Source: Roseivirga sp. 4D4 (GTDB taxonomy: Bacteria; Bacteroidota; Bacteroidia; Cytophagales; Cyclobacteriaceae). From it: a stretch of DNA of 64,000 nucleotides. The stretch lies in the NCBI RefSeq assembly GCF_001747095.1, contig NZ_MDGP01000001.1, positions 107,001-171,000 on the forward strand. Direction: 5' to 3'. A model generated the notes under the pieces. That model was not told where the DNA came from and did no database searches. It saw only the letters and a list, made by a program, of their open reading frames with translations. This document shows, piece after piece, positions 1-7,442 of the stretch. The translations under genes and the position numbers were made by a program. Position 1 is the stretch's first letter. Each line of letters starts with the position of its first letter.

Positions 1-195
1 CTTCGAGATTTTGTGCATGAAAAAAGGAGAGTGCGTAGCACGGGGCTTTTCTATGGTCAGGAGTGGGGAGTCGGGATCGCGAGAGCAATCCTTCTATCAG
101 AAGCTTGCTTCGAGATTTTGTGCATGAAAAAAGGAGAGTGCTTAGCACAGGGCTTTTCTAAGGTCAGGAGTGGGGAGTCAGGATACGCTAGCAGT
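1..195. repeat. Tandem repeat, about 107-bp period, cut by the window edge
   Basis: The sequence beginning CTTCGAGATTTTGTGCATGA at position 1 recurs at position 108 with only scattered differences for about 85 bases, including the shared GGCTTTTCTA and GGTCAGGAGTGGGGAGT segments. This gives a period of 107 bp and about 1.8 visible copies; more may lie to the left. A short open frame runs through both copies but has no gene-like features. No coding gene is supported between 1 and 338. The stretch from 196 to 338 shows nothing beyond the approach to the next gene. Confidence 0.75.
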
Positions 196-338
196 CCTTT
201 TTTCAAAAGTTCTCTTCTAGTTTTTCGCATTATGTGAAATATTCGCGACCTCGCTGCGACATATTTATCGTAACCACTTACATAAAATTTGAATTGACTT
301 TCTGTTTAGCTCGTTAGATTGGTTTAAAGGTCAACTCA

Positions 339-1292
339 ATGATAGCTTATAATGGTCAACATACTGTTCATAGAAAGGGTGGACAGATTTACTGGCGTGC
401 AGAACATGGTCAAATCGAAGGCATAAATAACGGTTATGCTCATTTCACTTCCCAAGGGTTAATGGGTGAAGATCAGAAAACTAGATTTTCCATTCGTTTC
501 GGAGTGAAAGGCACACAGCTCTACCACATCAATCAATCGCAGCTTCGCGTAAATACAGATCAGTTCTTGGTCATGAATCATGAAACTGAATATTCAGTGA
601 CATCTGAACATTCGGAAGATGCCACCATGTTGGCATTCTGTTTTAATGAGAACTTCGTTAAAGACTTTGTTGCTTACCATAAGCAGACACAAGCAGGGCT
701 CCTAGATGCTTTCGCTTTATATGATTTGAGTAAACCCCTTCCGGAGTTTCCATTACATACCTTGCCCGTCACAGAAGAACTGAGGAGGAGAATTGAACAT
801 ATGATTGGGAATAAAATGAGTACTCAGCCTAGCGAGGTTGATGATTATGACCTATTCAGTGGGATGCTCGAAACTGTCTTTATGAGTGCCAATGCGTCTT
901 TGAATGTTTTTAAAGACCAAGAAATTGTGAAGCGATCTACCAAGGTTGAACTGTATAAGCGACTTTCCATTGCTCGCGATTATATTCAAGCGCATTTTTC
1001 AGAAGATGTAAACCTGAACGAGTTATCTAGAGTAGCCTGCCTTTCCCCATATCATTTTCACAGGGCTTTTAAGCATACTTTTGGCATTACACCTAAGAAG
1101 TTCGTGACAGGCCTAAGGATAGAAAAAGCAAAATGGCTGTTGCTTAATAGGTCTTATTCTGTGCAAAGCATATGTAACGATGTAGGCTTTAAGGATGTCA
1201 GTTCATTTACCCGTTTATTCACAAGTTACACTGGTCAAACACCATCTGTTTTCAGGAACGAATCGAGGCAAGTCGTTTCAAGTTTGGTGTAG
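339..1292 (+). CDS. AraC-family transcriptional regulator
   Basis: This 317-residue protein has a C-terminal AraC/XylS double helix-turn-helix at about residues 205-308. It includes the typical LSRVACLSPYHFHRAFKHTF segment and a second helix pair ending in FTRLFTSYTGQTPSVFR. The N-terminal 200 residues resemble a cupin-like sensor domain, with no recognisable ligand signature. The ATG at 339 has an AAAGG eight bases upstream. The gene lies 104 bp ahead of the arsenosugar genes on the same strand, so it could control them, but the DUF2064 gene has its own promoter-like sequence and no operator is visible. Family assignment is firm; the target is unknown. Confidence 0.9.
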   Translation: MIAYNGQHTVHRKGGQIYWRAEHGQIEGINNGYAHFTSQGLMGEDQKTRFSIRFGVKGTQLYHINQSQLRVNTDQFLVMNHETEYSVTSEHSEDATMLAFCFNENFVKDFVAYHKQTQAGLLDAFALYDLSKPLPEFPLHTLPVTEELRRRIEHMIGNKMSTQPSEVDDYDLFSGMLETVFMSANASLNVFKDQEIVKRSTKVELYKRLSIARDYIQAHFSEDVNLNELSRVACLSPYHFHRAFKHTFGITPKKFVTGLRIEKAKWLLLNRSYSVQSICNDVGFKDVSSFTRLFTSYTGQTPSVFRNESRQVVSSLV

Positions 1293-1332
1293 TGGACGCT
1301 GTTCAGATGTTTCTTAGCCGACATTTATAGAA

Positions 1333-1362
1333 TCTGAATCCATTGATATGAAATTAATTTTG
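1333..1362 (+). promoter_or_regulatory. Probable Bacteroidota-type promoter of the arsenosugar cluster
   Basis: TAATTTTG at 1355-1362 fits the -7 consensus TAnnTTTG. TCTG at 1333-1336 is a one-mismatch -33 box with an 18-nt spacer. Transcription would begin near 1369, leaving a leader of about 28 nt before the ATG at 1397. Confidence 0.5.
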
Positions 1363-1396
1363 AGAATACGGAGTTAAGGCTCTAAATTCCCAATGG

Positions 1397-2077
1397 ATGC
1401 CCTCTGATAAAACAGCAGTATTATTCTTTTCCAGAACGCTCAATGATGAGTTTGGAGCTAAATCTTTGGGCTTGAATAGGAAGAGGTTTTCATCCCTTTA
1501 TAAGTTTTTTGTCAATAGGACACTTCAGACGGTAAAGGACTCGGGTTTACCACTTATAGAGTTTTATTCAAATCAACAGGTTGGTAATACCTTCAATGAG
1601 AGACTTGTTCATTCGCTCAGGGTAGTTGCCGAACAAGGCTTCCAAAATGTAATTATTATTGGGAATGATACGCCTGAACTATCTGTGGATGACCTTATGC
1701 GTGCCGATAAAGCATTGCAGAAAGGTCAAAACGTTTTGGGTAGAGATTCTCACGGAGGCGTCTATCTAATGGGGCTGAACTTGGATGAGGCAAAGTCAAT
1801 TGACTTCAAAGCCATACAATGGCATTCTAGTTTCGTATATCAGCAACTTTGCGATCAACTTGAAGGAGTTTTTATACTTGAGGCTAAAAGCGATCTCAAT
1901 ACGCTAGAAGATTTTAATGTCGTTCTTCGACTTAGAACCCGACTCAGTCGTGGTTTTCGATTATCCCTAAAACGAATCCTATTTCATAAAGCCGAAAGAG
2001 CGCAATTTTTCATGGGCTTCAGTAAGTTCAAAACTACCACTTGGATCGTTAGAGGCCCTCCGCAAATTGCTTTTTAG
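1397..2077 (+). CDS. DUF2064 / TIGR04282-type glycosyltransferase-like protein of arsenosugar biosynthesis
   Basis: This 226-residue protein is related to the GT-A/CofC-like nucleotidyltransferase fold. The hallmark acidic motif is GNDTPEL at residues 89-95, followed by GRDSHGGVYLMGL at about 115-127, as in DUF2064 proteins. Members of this family recur in arsenosugar gene clusters and are presumed to act on a sugar or nucleotide donor; their exact step is not established. It is the first gene of a four-gene run (DUF2064, AhpD-like, arsS, arsM). The nearest Shine-Dalgarno-like AAGG lies about 17 bases upstream of the ATG, so the start is less certain than the reading frame. Confidence 0.8.
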   Translation: MPSDKTAVLFFSRTLNDEFGAKSLGLNRKRFSSLYKFFVNRTLQTVKDSGLPLIEFYSNQQVGNTFNERLVHSLRVVAEQGFQNVIIIGNDTPELSVDDLMRADKALQKGQNVLGRDSHGGVYLMGLNLDEAKSIDFKAIQWHSSFVYQQLCDQLEGVFILEAKSDLNTLEDFNVVLRLRTRLSRGFRLSLKRILFHKAERAQFFMGFSKFKTTTWIVRGPPQIAF

Positions 2078-2140
2078 CCGGCAGTTGAAACTCTAGAGAT
2101 ATTCGCTAGAGCCTATTTTCTATACAATAAAGCAATCACC

Positions 2141-2476
2141 ATGTCTAAGACTTATTATAAACCTGAGGACCTAAAGAAGTTCTCGAAGATTACCGAATTA
2201 CAAGAAGAACTAGGTACTAAATTTTTCGATTGGTATGGCAGTGTCTTCAAACCAGGGGCATTGACCGCCCGCGAAAAGGCACTTATAGCCTTGGCTGTAT
2301 CCCATGCCGTGCAATGTCCTTATTGCATTGACGCCTATACCGATTCCTGCATGAAAAAGGGTGCAGATGAAGAACAAATGATGGAGGCTGTTCATGTAGC
2401 CGCTGCCATCAAAGGAGGGGCTGTACTTGTACATGGCGTACAAATGATGAATGAAATGGAAGATAAACTAATGTAA
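2141..2476 (+). CDS. Arsenosugar-associated AhpD/carboxymuconolactone-decarboxylase-like protein
   Basis: This is a 111-residue single-domain protein of the AhpD-like superfamily. It carries the redox pair CPYC (C59, C62) and a further C70 in the helical core AVQCPYCIDAYTDSC. Standalone proteins of this kind are a regular partner of ArsS and ArsM in arsenosugar clusters. A peroxidase or disulfide-reductase role is inferred from the CXXC motif; no substrate is known. The gene sits 63 bp after the DUF2064 gene, and its stop is separated from the arsS ATG by a single base, so translation is probably coupled. Confidence 0.85.
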   Translation: MSKTYYKPEDLKKFSKITELQEELGTKFFDWYGSVFKPGALTAREKALIALAVSHAVQCPYCIDAYTDSCMKKGADEEQMMEAVHVAAAIKGGAVLVHGVQMMNEMEDKLM

Positions 2477-2477
2477 A

Positions 2478-3536
2478 ATGGCACTTGCAACACAAAGCCT
2501 AAAGAAAACTAAGCATTGGTTATCCACTCCTGAGGAGCAGATCAAAGTGCTGAGCGATCATAAAGCCGTAGGTATACCTTCTTTTGAAGAAAAGATAGCT
2601 GATGCTGGCATAGACGTCCTTAAACCGGTGAGCGTTGAGGTTTTCCAGATCAATGTTGGCAAGATGTGTAATCAGGTATGTAAGCACTGTCATGTGGATG
2701 CCGGTCCTGATCGGAAAGAGATTATGACCAGAGCAACTATGCAACTTTGTCTGGATGCCCTGAAAAACCCAGAGATCAAGATAGTAGACCTTACAGGTGG
2801 AGCGCCTGAGATGAATCCTGAGTTCAGATGGTTTGTAGAGGAGCTTTCGAAATTAGGTAAGCAGATCATTGTCCGCTGTAACCTGACCATCATTTTGGCT
2901 AACCCTAAATACAACGACCTACCAGAGTTCTTCAAGAAGCATAAGATCAATGTCGTTTCTTCACTGCCTTCTTTTACCGCTAGACGGACTGATGCACAAA
3001 GAGGGGATGGAGTCTTTGAAAAATCGATCAAAGCGCTTCAAATGTTAAATGCCGTGGGCTACGGAAAAGAAGGAACAGGGCTCAAACTTGACCTGGTCTA
3101 TAACCCTTCAGGAGCCTACCTTCCGGATGACCAGGTGGTGCTTCAACAAGAGTACGAGCGAAAGCTCAAAGAGACTTATGACATTGTGTTTAATGACCTT
3201 TTTGCCATAACCAACTTGCCAGTCAGTCGATTTTTGGATTACCTCATCAGGTCGGAGAATTATGAGGATTATATGAATGAGCTCACTAATGCCTTTAACC
3301 CAATGGCGGCCGCAGGTGTTATGTGCAGAAGCATGGTTTCGGTAGGTTGGGATGGTTACCTGTATGATTGTGACTTCAATCAAATGCTTGAATTGAAACT
3401 AACCAACGGAGCGCCAAATCATGTAAGTGATTTTGACTACGAAAAGGTAATGAACCGCGAAATTATTATTAACCAACACTGTTTTGGGTGTACTGCAGGA
3501 GCAGGGTCAAGCTGTGGAGGAACTACTACCAATTAA
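2478..3536 (+). CDS. arsS: Arsenosugar biosynthesis radical SAM protein ArsS
   Basis: This 352-residue radical S-adenosylmethionine enzyme has the iron-sulfur motif CNQVCKHC (C64, C68, C71; CX3CX2C) and the SAM-contacting TGGAPE at 106-111. Its cysteine-rich C-terminal tail, HCFGCTAGAGSSCGG, is typical of the ArsS group. ArsS is thought to add the 5'-deoxyadenosyl group of SAM to dimethylarsenite made by ArsM, giving the arsenosugar precursor. Some relatives use selenocysteine in the tail; here all tail positions are TGT or TGC cysteine codons. It starts one base after the AhpD-like gene and ends seven bases before arsM. Confidence 0.92.
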   Translation: MALATQSLKKTKHWLSTPEEQIKVLSDHKAVGIPSFEEKIADAGIDVLKPVSVEVFQINVGKMCNQVCKHCHVDAGPDRKEIMTRATMQLCLDALKNPEIKIVDLTGGAPEMNPEFRWFVEELSKLGKQIIVRCNLTIILANPKYNDLPEFFKKHKINVVSSLPSFTARRTDAQRGDGVFEKSIKALQMLNAVGYGKEGTGLKLDLVYNPSGAYLPDDQVVLQQEYERKLKETYDIVFNDLFAITNLPVSRFLDYLIRSENYEDYMNELTNAFNPMAAAGVMCRSMVSVGWDGYLYDCDFNQMLELKLTNGAPNHVSDFDYEKVMNREIIINQHCFGCTAGAGSSCGGTTTN

Positions 3537-3543
3537 TTGATTT

Positions 3544-4515
3544 ATGGAAACTTATTTAGAAACTACAAAAGATATATACAAAGCAGCAGCCGAAACCCCT
3601 GATGTCGGGCTTTGCTGTACGACTACGCCTGTTTGGGCATTTCCAGAGTTAGAAATACCGCAAATCATGCTTGATATGAATTATGGCTGCGGTAGTACCG
3701 TGCACCCCAGGGATTTGATCAATAACCCAAAAGTCCTTTACGTAGGAGTAGGGGGAGGAATGGAGCTGCTTCAATTCTCTTATTTCAGCCGTCAGAAAGG
3801 TGGAGTAATTGGTGTCGATGTGGTAGATGAGATGATAGAGGCATGTGAGAATAATATGTCAGAAGCAGTTGCTAAGAATGCTTGGTTCGATCCATCATTC
3901 ATTGATGTAAGAAAAGGAGATGCCCTTAATTTGCCGATCGAAGACGAGAGTATTGATGTCGCTGCACAAAATTGTCTCTTTAATATCTTCCATGAAGACG
4001 ATTTGAAGAAGGCCTTGGAAGAAATGTATCGCGTTTTGAAGCCAAGAGGAAGGCTTGTATTGTCAGACCCTATCGCTGAGCAAGCAATGCCAGATTCGCT
4101 TAAGTTTGATGAAAGACTGCGTGGATTGTGCCTTAGTGGTGCCTTGCCGTTGGAAGATTACATTAAAATGATCACTGATGTGGGTTTTGGAACAATTGAG
4201 ATTCGTGCAAAACGGCCTTATAGAATACTCGATCCGGAGAACTACGATACACCCAATAGAATCTTTATAGAAAGTGTTGAGGTAGCTGCCATTAAAGACC
4301 CCATGCCTCAAGATGGTCCATGCGTTTTCACTGGTAGAACCGCAATTTATACGGGTGACCAAGAATATTTTGATGATCATAAGGGTCATGTATTGCTTCC
4401 TAATCAACCCTTAGCCGTTTGTGACAAGACAGCGGCTAATCTTGAAAATTTGGAGAATAAGAACATTTGGGTTTCAGGAAGCACCTACTTCTACGATGGT
4501 GGTGGATGTTGCTAG
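3544..4515 (+). CDS. arsM: Arsenite S-adenosylmethionine methyltransferase ArsM, arsenosugar type
   Basis: This 323-residue class I methyltransferase has the SAM-binding loop VGVGGGMEL at 67-75 and an acidic post-I segment, VIGVDVVDEM. Several cysteines suit As(III) binding: C24-C25, C49 in NYGCGS, C144 in QNCLFN and C196 in LCLSGA. A glycine-cysteine tail, YFYDGGGCC, closes the protein. ArsM methylates arsenite stepwise in the cytoplasm and here would supply ArsS. It is the last gene of the cluster and is followed 20 bp later by a strong intrinsic terminator. The arsenosugar context separates it from a stand-alone detoxifying ArsM. Confidence 0.92.
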   Translation: METYLETTKDIYKAAAETPDVGLCCTTTPVWAFPELEIPQIMLDMNYGCGSTVHPRDLINNPKVLYVGVGGGMELLQFSYFSRQKGGVIGVDVVDEMIEACENNMSEAVAKNAWFDPSFIDVRKGDALNLPIEDESIDVAAQNCLFNIFHEDDLKKALEEMYRVLKPRGRLVLSDPIAEQAMPDSLKFDERLRGLCLSGALPLEDYIKMITDVGFGTIEIRAKRPYRILDPENYDTPNRIFIESVEVAAIKDPMPQDGPCVFTGRTAIYTGDQEYFDDHKGHVLLPNQPLAVCDKTAANLENLENKNIWVSGSTYFYDGGGCC

Positions 4516-4534
4516 GAACTAATCTTAAGACTGT

Positions 4535-4562
4535 AAAAATGCCAGCATCAGCTGGCATTTTT
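4535..4562 (+). terminator. Intrinsic terminator after arsM
   Basis: A perfect 12-bp stem has arms 4535-4546 and 4551-4562, a four-base ATCA loop and flanking A and T runs. It closes the arsenosugar transcript and separates it from the membrane-protein gene at 4606. Confidence 0.9.
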
Positions 4563-4605
4563 AATTTAGGGCCTTTGTGCTAAATTCATGCTTCAACTTT
4601 AGACT

Positions 4606-6057
4606 ATGGCGCAATTAAGAAGACCTGATGACAACGAAGAGGGCAAGTTAAGACGATGGGTTTCCAACCTGCAATTAGAAAGTTGGCAACTAGAATTGTT
4701 GATCACAGGGTTCTCAATTTTCCTGTTGGCCACTGGTGTAGACCAGTATGAGGAGTTTAGTGCTTCGATTAACTTTAACAAGCTTGTTCCAAGCTCTTCT
4801 TCTAACGTAGTCTTCGTCAGCGCTGGAAGCTTTATTGTGAATACAATTCCGATAGCACTGAAATTCTTCTTGATCAGTTTGTTGATCCATCTGTTGCTCA
4901 GGGGATTCTGGATCGGGATTGTAGGGCTGAGTTCAGTGTCTAACTCAATTGACTTGGATTCTCTAAAGTTAAAAGGACCTTTTCGCAAGAAGTTACCGGG
5001 AAAGGTGAGGAGTCTGGATGATTTGATCTTCTATCTGGATAAGGTGTCCAGTGTGATTTTTGCCTATACCTACTTACTGGCCTTCTCCATTATATCGGTA
5101 GTGCTGGTATCAGCATTTTTGTTTTCACTATTAGGGGTTGGTGCTTTTTTCCAAAATTACATTGGAAGTAGCCCTGCGGTTACCATGATGATATCGGTAC
5201 TATTCCTGATTCTTTCGGTGATATTGACTATATGTGCAGTAATCTATTTCTTGGATACCATCTTTTTTAGCACCTTCAAAAAGTCGAAATGGTTTTCAGT
5301 GCTCTACTATCCGATATATAGACTGTTTAGTCTTATTTCTTTATCGTTTGTCTACAGGAGCATTTACTATCACCTGATCACCAATTACAGTAAGAAGCAA
5401 ATCATAAGTGTTACCCTGATACTCGGTGGTACCTTGTTTCTTGCGCAGCGTATCAATACATGGGAGACTTATCCATTCTTTCCAGAAGTCAGAAGTGCCA
5501 ATCAGTACACCATGAATAAGGTGCACTACGATGATGAGCGCAGTAAAGGACATATACGTACAGCGAGTATACCTTCAAAGTTTGTCAAGAATGACTATTT
5601 GGAACTTTTCATCAGGTATTCACCACGAAGTAATCAGGTTTTAGATTTTCTGTGTCCAGAATTTAGAGGTCTCGAAAGGACCAATTCTTTCACCGAAGCT
5701 ATGAATGCAGGTATGCGATCAGCACAAGATAGTACTGTGACTATGGAAGATCTTCTTGGTACGGATGAGAAATACGAAGAATTGGTGAAGTCCTCGTCAC
5801 AGTGTCTGGGTAGCCTGTATGAAGTCTATTTAGACGGTGAGAAAATCGAAAATCCTGATTTTTTCTTTACCAGGCATGAAAACAAAGGAGAAAGAGGGGT
5901 AGAGACGGTGATAGATATCACCAATCTTGATCGAGGTCGTCATTTAATTCAAGTAAATCGTTTTGAGTTTAAGGGAAACCCATTCTTTGCTGAAGAAGTG
6001 TCTGAAGATCGTTTAGAGAACGAGATTTTTGTGAAGATTTCATTCTGGAAGGAATAG
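4606..6057 (+). CDS. Multi-pass membrane protein of unknown function with C-terminal soluble domain
   Basis: This 483-residue protein has five likely membrane segments, at about 28-44, 82-108, 148-178, 190-220 and 266-281. A soluble region of roughly 200 residues follows with no motif I can name. The charged N-terminus (RRPDDNEEGKLRRW) suggests a cytoplasmic start. It stands alone, downstream of the arsM terminator and convergent with the next gene. I do not recognise the family and assign no function. The intact length and regular codon use make it a credible gene. Confidence 0.75.
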   Translation: MAQLRRPDDNEEGKLRRWVSNLQLESWQLELLITGFSIFLLATGVDQYEEFSASINFNKLVPSSSSNVVFVSAGSFIVNTIPIALKFFLISLLIHLLLRGFWIGIVGLSSVSNSIDLDSLKLKGPFRKKLPGKVRSLDDLIFYLDKVSSVIFAYTYLLAFSIISVVLVSAFLFSLLGVGAFFQNYIGSSPAVTMMISVLFLILSVILTICAVIYFLDTIFFSTFKKSKWFSVLYYPIYRLFSLISLSFVYRSIYYHLITNYSKKQIISVTLILGGTLFLAQRINTWETYPFFPEVRSANQYTMNKVHYDDERSKGHIRTASIPSKFVKNDYLELFIRYSPRSNQVLDFLCPEFRGLERTNSFTEAMNAGMRSAQDSTVTMEDLLGTDEKYEELVKSSSQCLGSLYEVYLDGEKIENPDFFFTRHENKGERGVETVIDITNLDRGRHLIQVNRFEFKGNPFFAEEVSEDRLENEIFVKISFWKE

Positions 6058-6103
6058 ATTGGTGTAGTTGTTAGACGATCTTATGGGTCAATCATTAACC
6101 AGT

Positions 6104-7279
6104 TTATAGGTTTACTTTGACCCATTGGGCCGTTCTGACATGATTGATGTTTGTTAACCTCTTATTCTCAGACCCGTCTACCCTAATTTTCCACACATTG
6201 TCGGAATTTGGTTGTTTGGTAGGGTCAGAACCCACATAAAGGACCCATTCTTCGTCCGGAGATAGACTTAAAGAACTCTTCTCCAAGGGTTCCATATCTG
6301 TTAGTTGCAGGTGCGTACCTAATTCTGTGTTAATTATGACTATTTCGTTTTTTGCTGAGTTTGGATCCTGCCTTACATTTGCTATCAGCCTTTTGTTGTC
6401 CTTAAACCAAGCATGGTTTTCAACAAACACAGATTCAAACTGAGGAGCTAGTAGTCGATCATCAGTGCCATCGCTGTTCATTATTCTACTGGTTCGAAAA
6501 TCAACTCCGAAAAGAGATGTTCTATCTTGTTTAAAAACTTCATAGACTATTTGACTTCCATCTGGTGACCAGATGGGAGTAGTAATCGCTTCACTAAAGG
6601 ACCCTATGAAGATCGGATTAGAACCATCTCTGTTAATCACACAAACCCTCCAAAGTGCTTCCGTTTTTTCATCATTGGTGAAGTGGCGTGTTGCAAACGC
6701 TACTTTAGTACCGTCTGGAGACCATCTCGGTTTATAATTGTCTTTTATCTCAAGGTTAATAATTGAGGCCAGATTTATTTCTTCTTGCCCGTCCATGTCC
6801 AGTATAACAGCATCGTTTCTGTTTCCACCCGACTTAACCACAGCAATGGCAGAACCATCTGGGGATAACCAAGGGTCAGAGTATGTTGTTAGGTTTTGAC
6901 AGCCACGAGTTAGAGCCCTGGCGATAGAATTTGTTTTTCTCTCAAAAGAAAGTGTAATCGGATCCAAGGAAAATATGTCTCGGGTTAAACATGGGCTGTT
7001 GACAGATGCGTGAAAGGTCACTTTAGAATAGTCGTTGGAAGTAGAGATAAATCCTGTCGACATTGAAGTATTGTGGGTCACCTCAGTGAGACTGATCCCT
7101 TCAGGATCTATGCATTTTAGCTCTCCAGTAAATTTTGAAAAAGGAGCACCTTCTGAATTTTCTATAAACAAGATCCTCAGATCAGAGGGTTTGACATCGA
7201 TTGGCTTTGCATCATCCGTTTGGCAGGAATGTAGAAATACCGTCAAGGCAGCTGTGAAGAGTAAGTATTTTCCTTTCAT
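6104..7279 (-). CDS. TolB-like beta-propeller lipoprotein (PD40/WD40-like repeats)
   Basis: This 391-residue protein begins with a lipoprotein signal peptide ending in LHSC (C19), so it is probably membrane anchored. The mature part carries at least four PD40 repeats with the signature WSPDG or close variants: WLSPDGSAIAVV, RWSPDGTKVAFA, IWSPDGSQIVYE and LSPDEEWVLYVG. Such propellers resemble TolB and the N-terminal part of DPP4-type peptidases, but no peptidase domain follows. A scaffold or binding role is inferred. It converges on the membrane-protein gene at 4606-6057. A 9-bp inverted repeat (6083-6091 and 6117-6125) lies at its 3' end. Confidence 0.82.
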   Translation of the reverse strand: MKGKYLLFTAALTVFLHSCQTDDAKPIDVKPSDLRILFIENSEGAPFSKFTGELKCIDPEGISLTEVTHNTSMSTGFISTSNDYSKVTFHASVNSPCLTRDIFSLDPITLSFERKTNSIARALTRGCQNLTTYSDPWLSPDGSAIAVVKSGGNRNDAVILDMDGQEEINLASIINLEIKDNYKPRWSPDGTKVAFATRHFTNDEKTEALWRVCVINRDGSNPIFIGSFSEAITTPIWSPDGSQIVYEVFKQDRTSLFGVDFRTSRIMNSDGTDDRLLAPQFESVFVENHAWFKDNKRLIANVRQDPNSAKNEIVIINTELGTHLQLTDMEPLEKSSLSLSPDEEWVLYVGSDPTKQPNSDNVWKIRVDGSENKRLTNINHVRTAQWVKVNL

Positions 7280-7442
7280 ACCTACATAGTAGAATTCACA
7301 TGTGAATTCGCTGCATATAAAATCAGTGGTAAAAGTATTGTGAGTCTAAGCTTTAGAGGGTGTAGAATAATACGACCAACAAAATAATCCGCAAGAATTA
7401 ACTGGTAGACTATTGATATCTTAATTGTGAAAACCCGATAGC

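Noticed and set aside
13..237. Open frame of 74 codons through the tandem repeat
   Set aside because: It runs across both repeat copies, has no signal, domain or ribosome site, and its composition follows the repeat.
3488..3536. Selenocysteine in the ArsS tail
   Set aside because: All tail positions are Cys codons; no in-frame TGA is read through.
6083..6125. Inverted repeat at the end of the membrane-protein and propeller genes as a terminator
   Set aside because: The arms are only 9 bp with a 25-base loop and no T run; the right arm is coding sequence.
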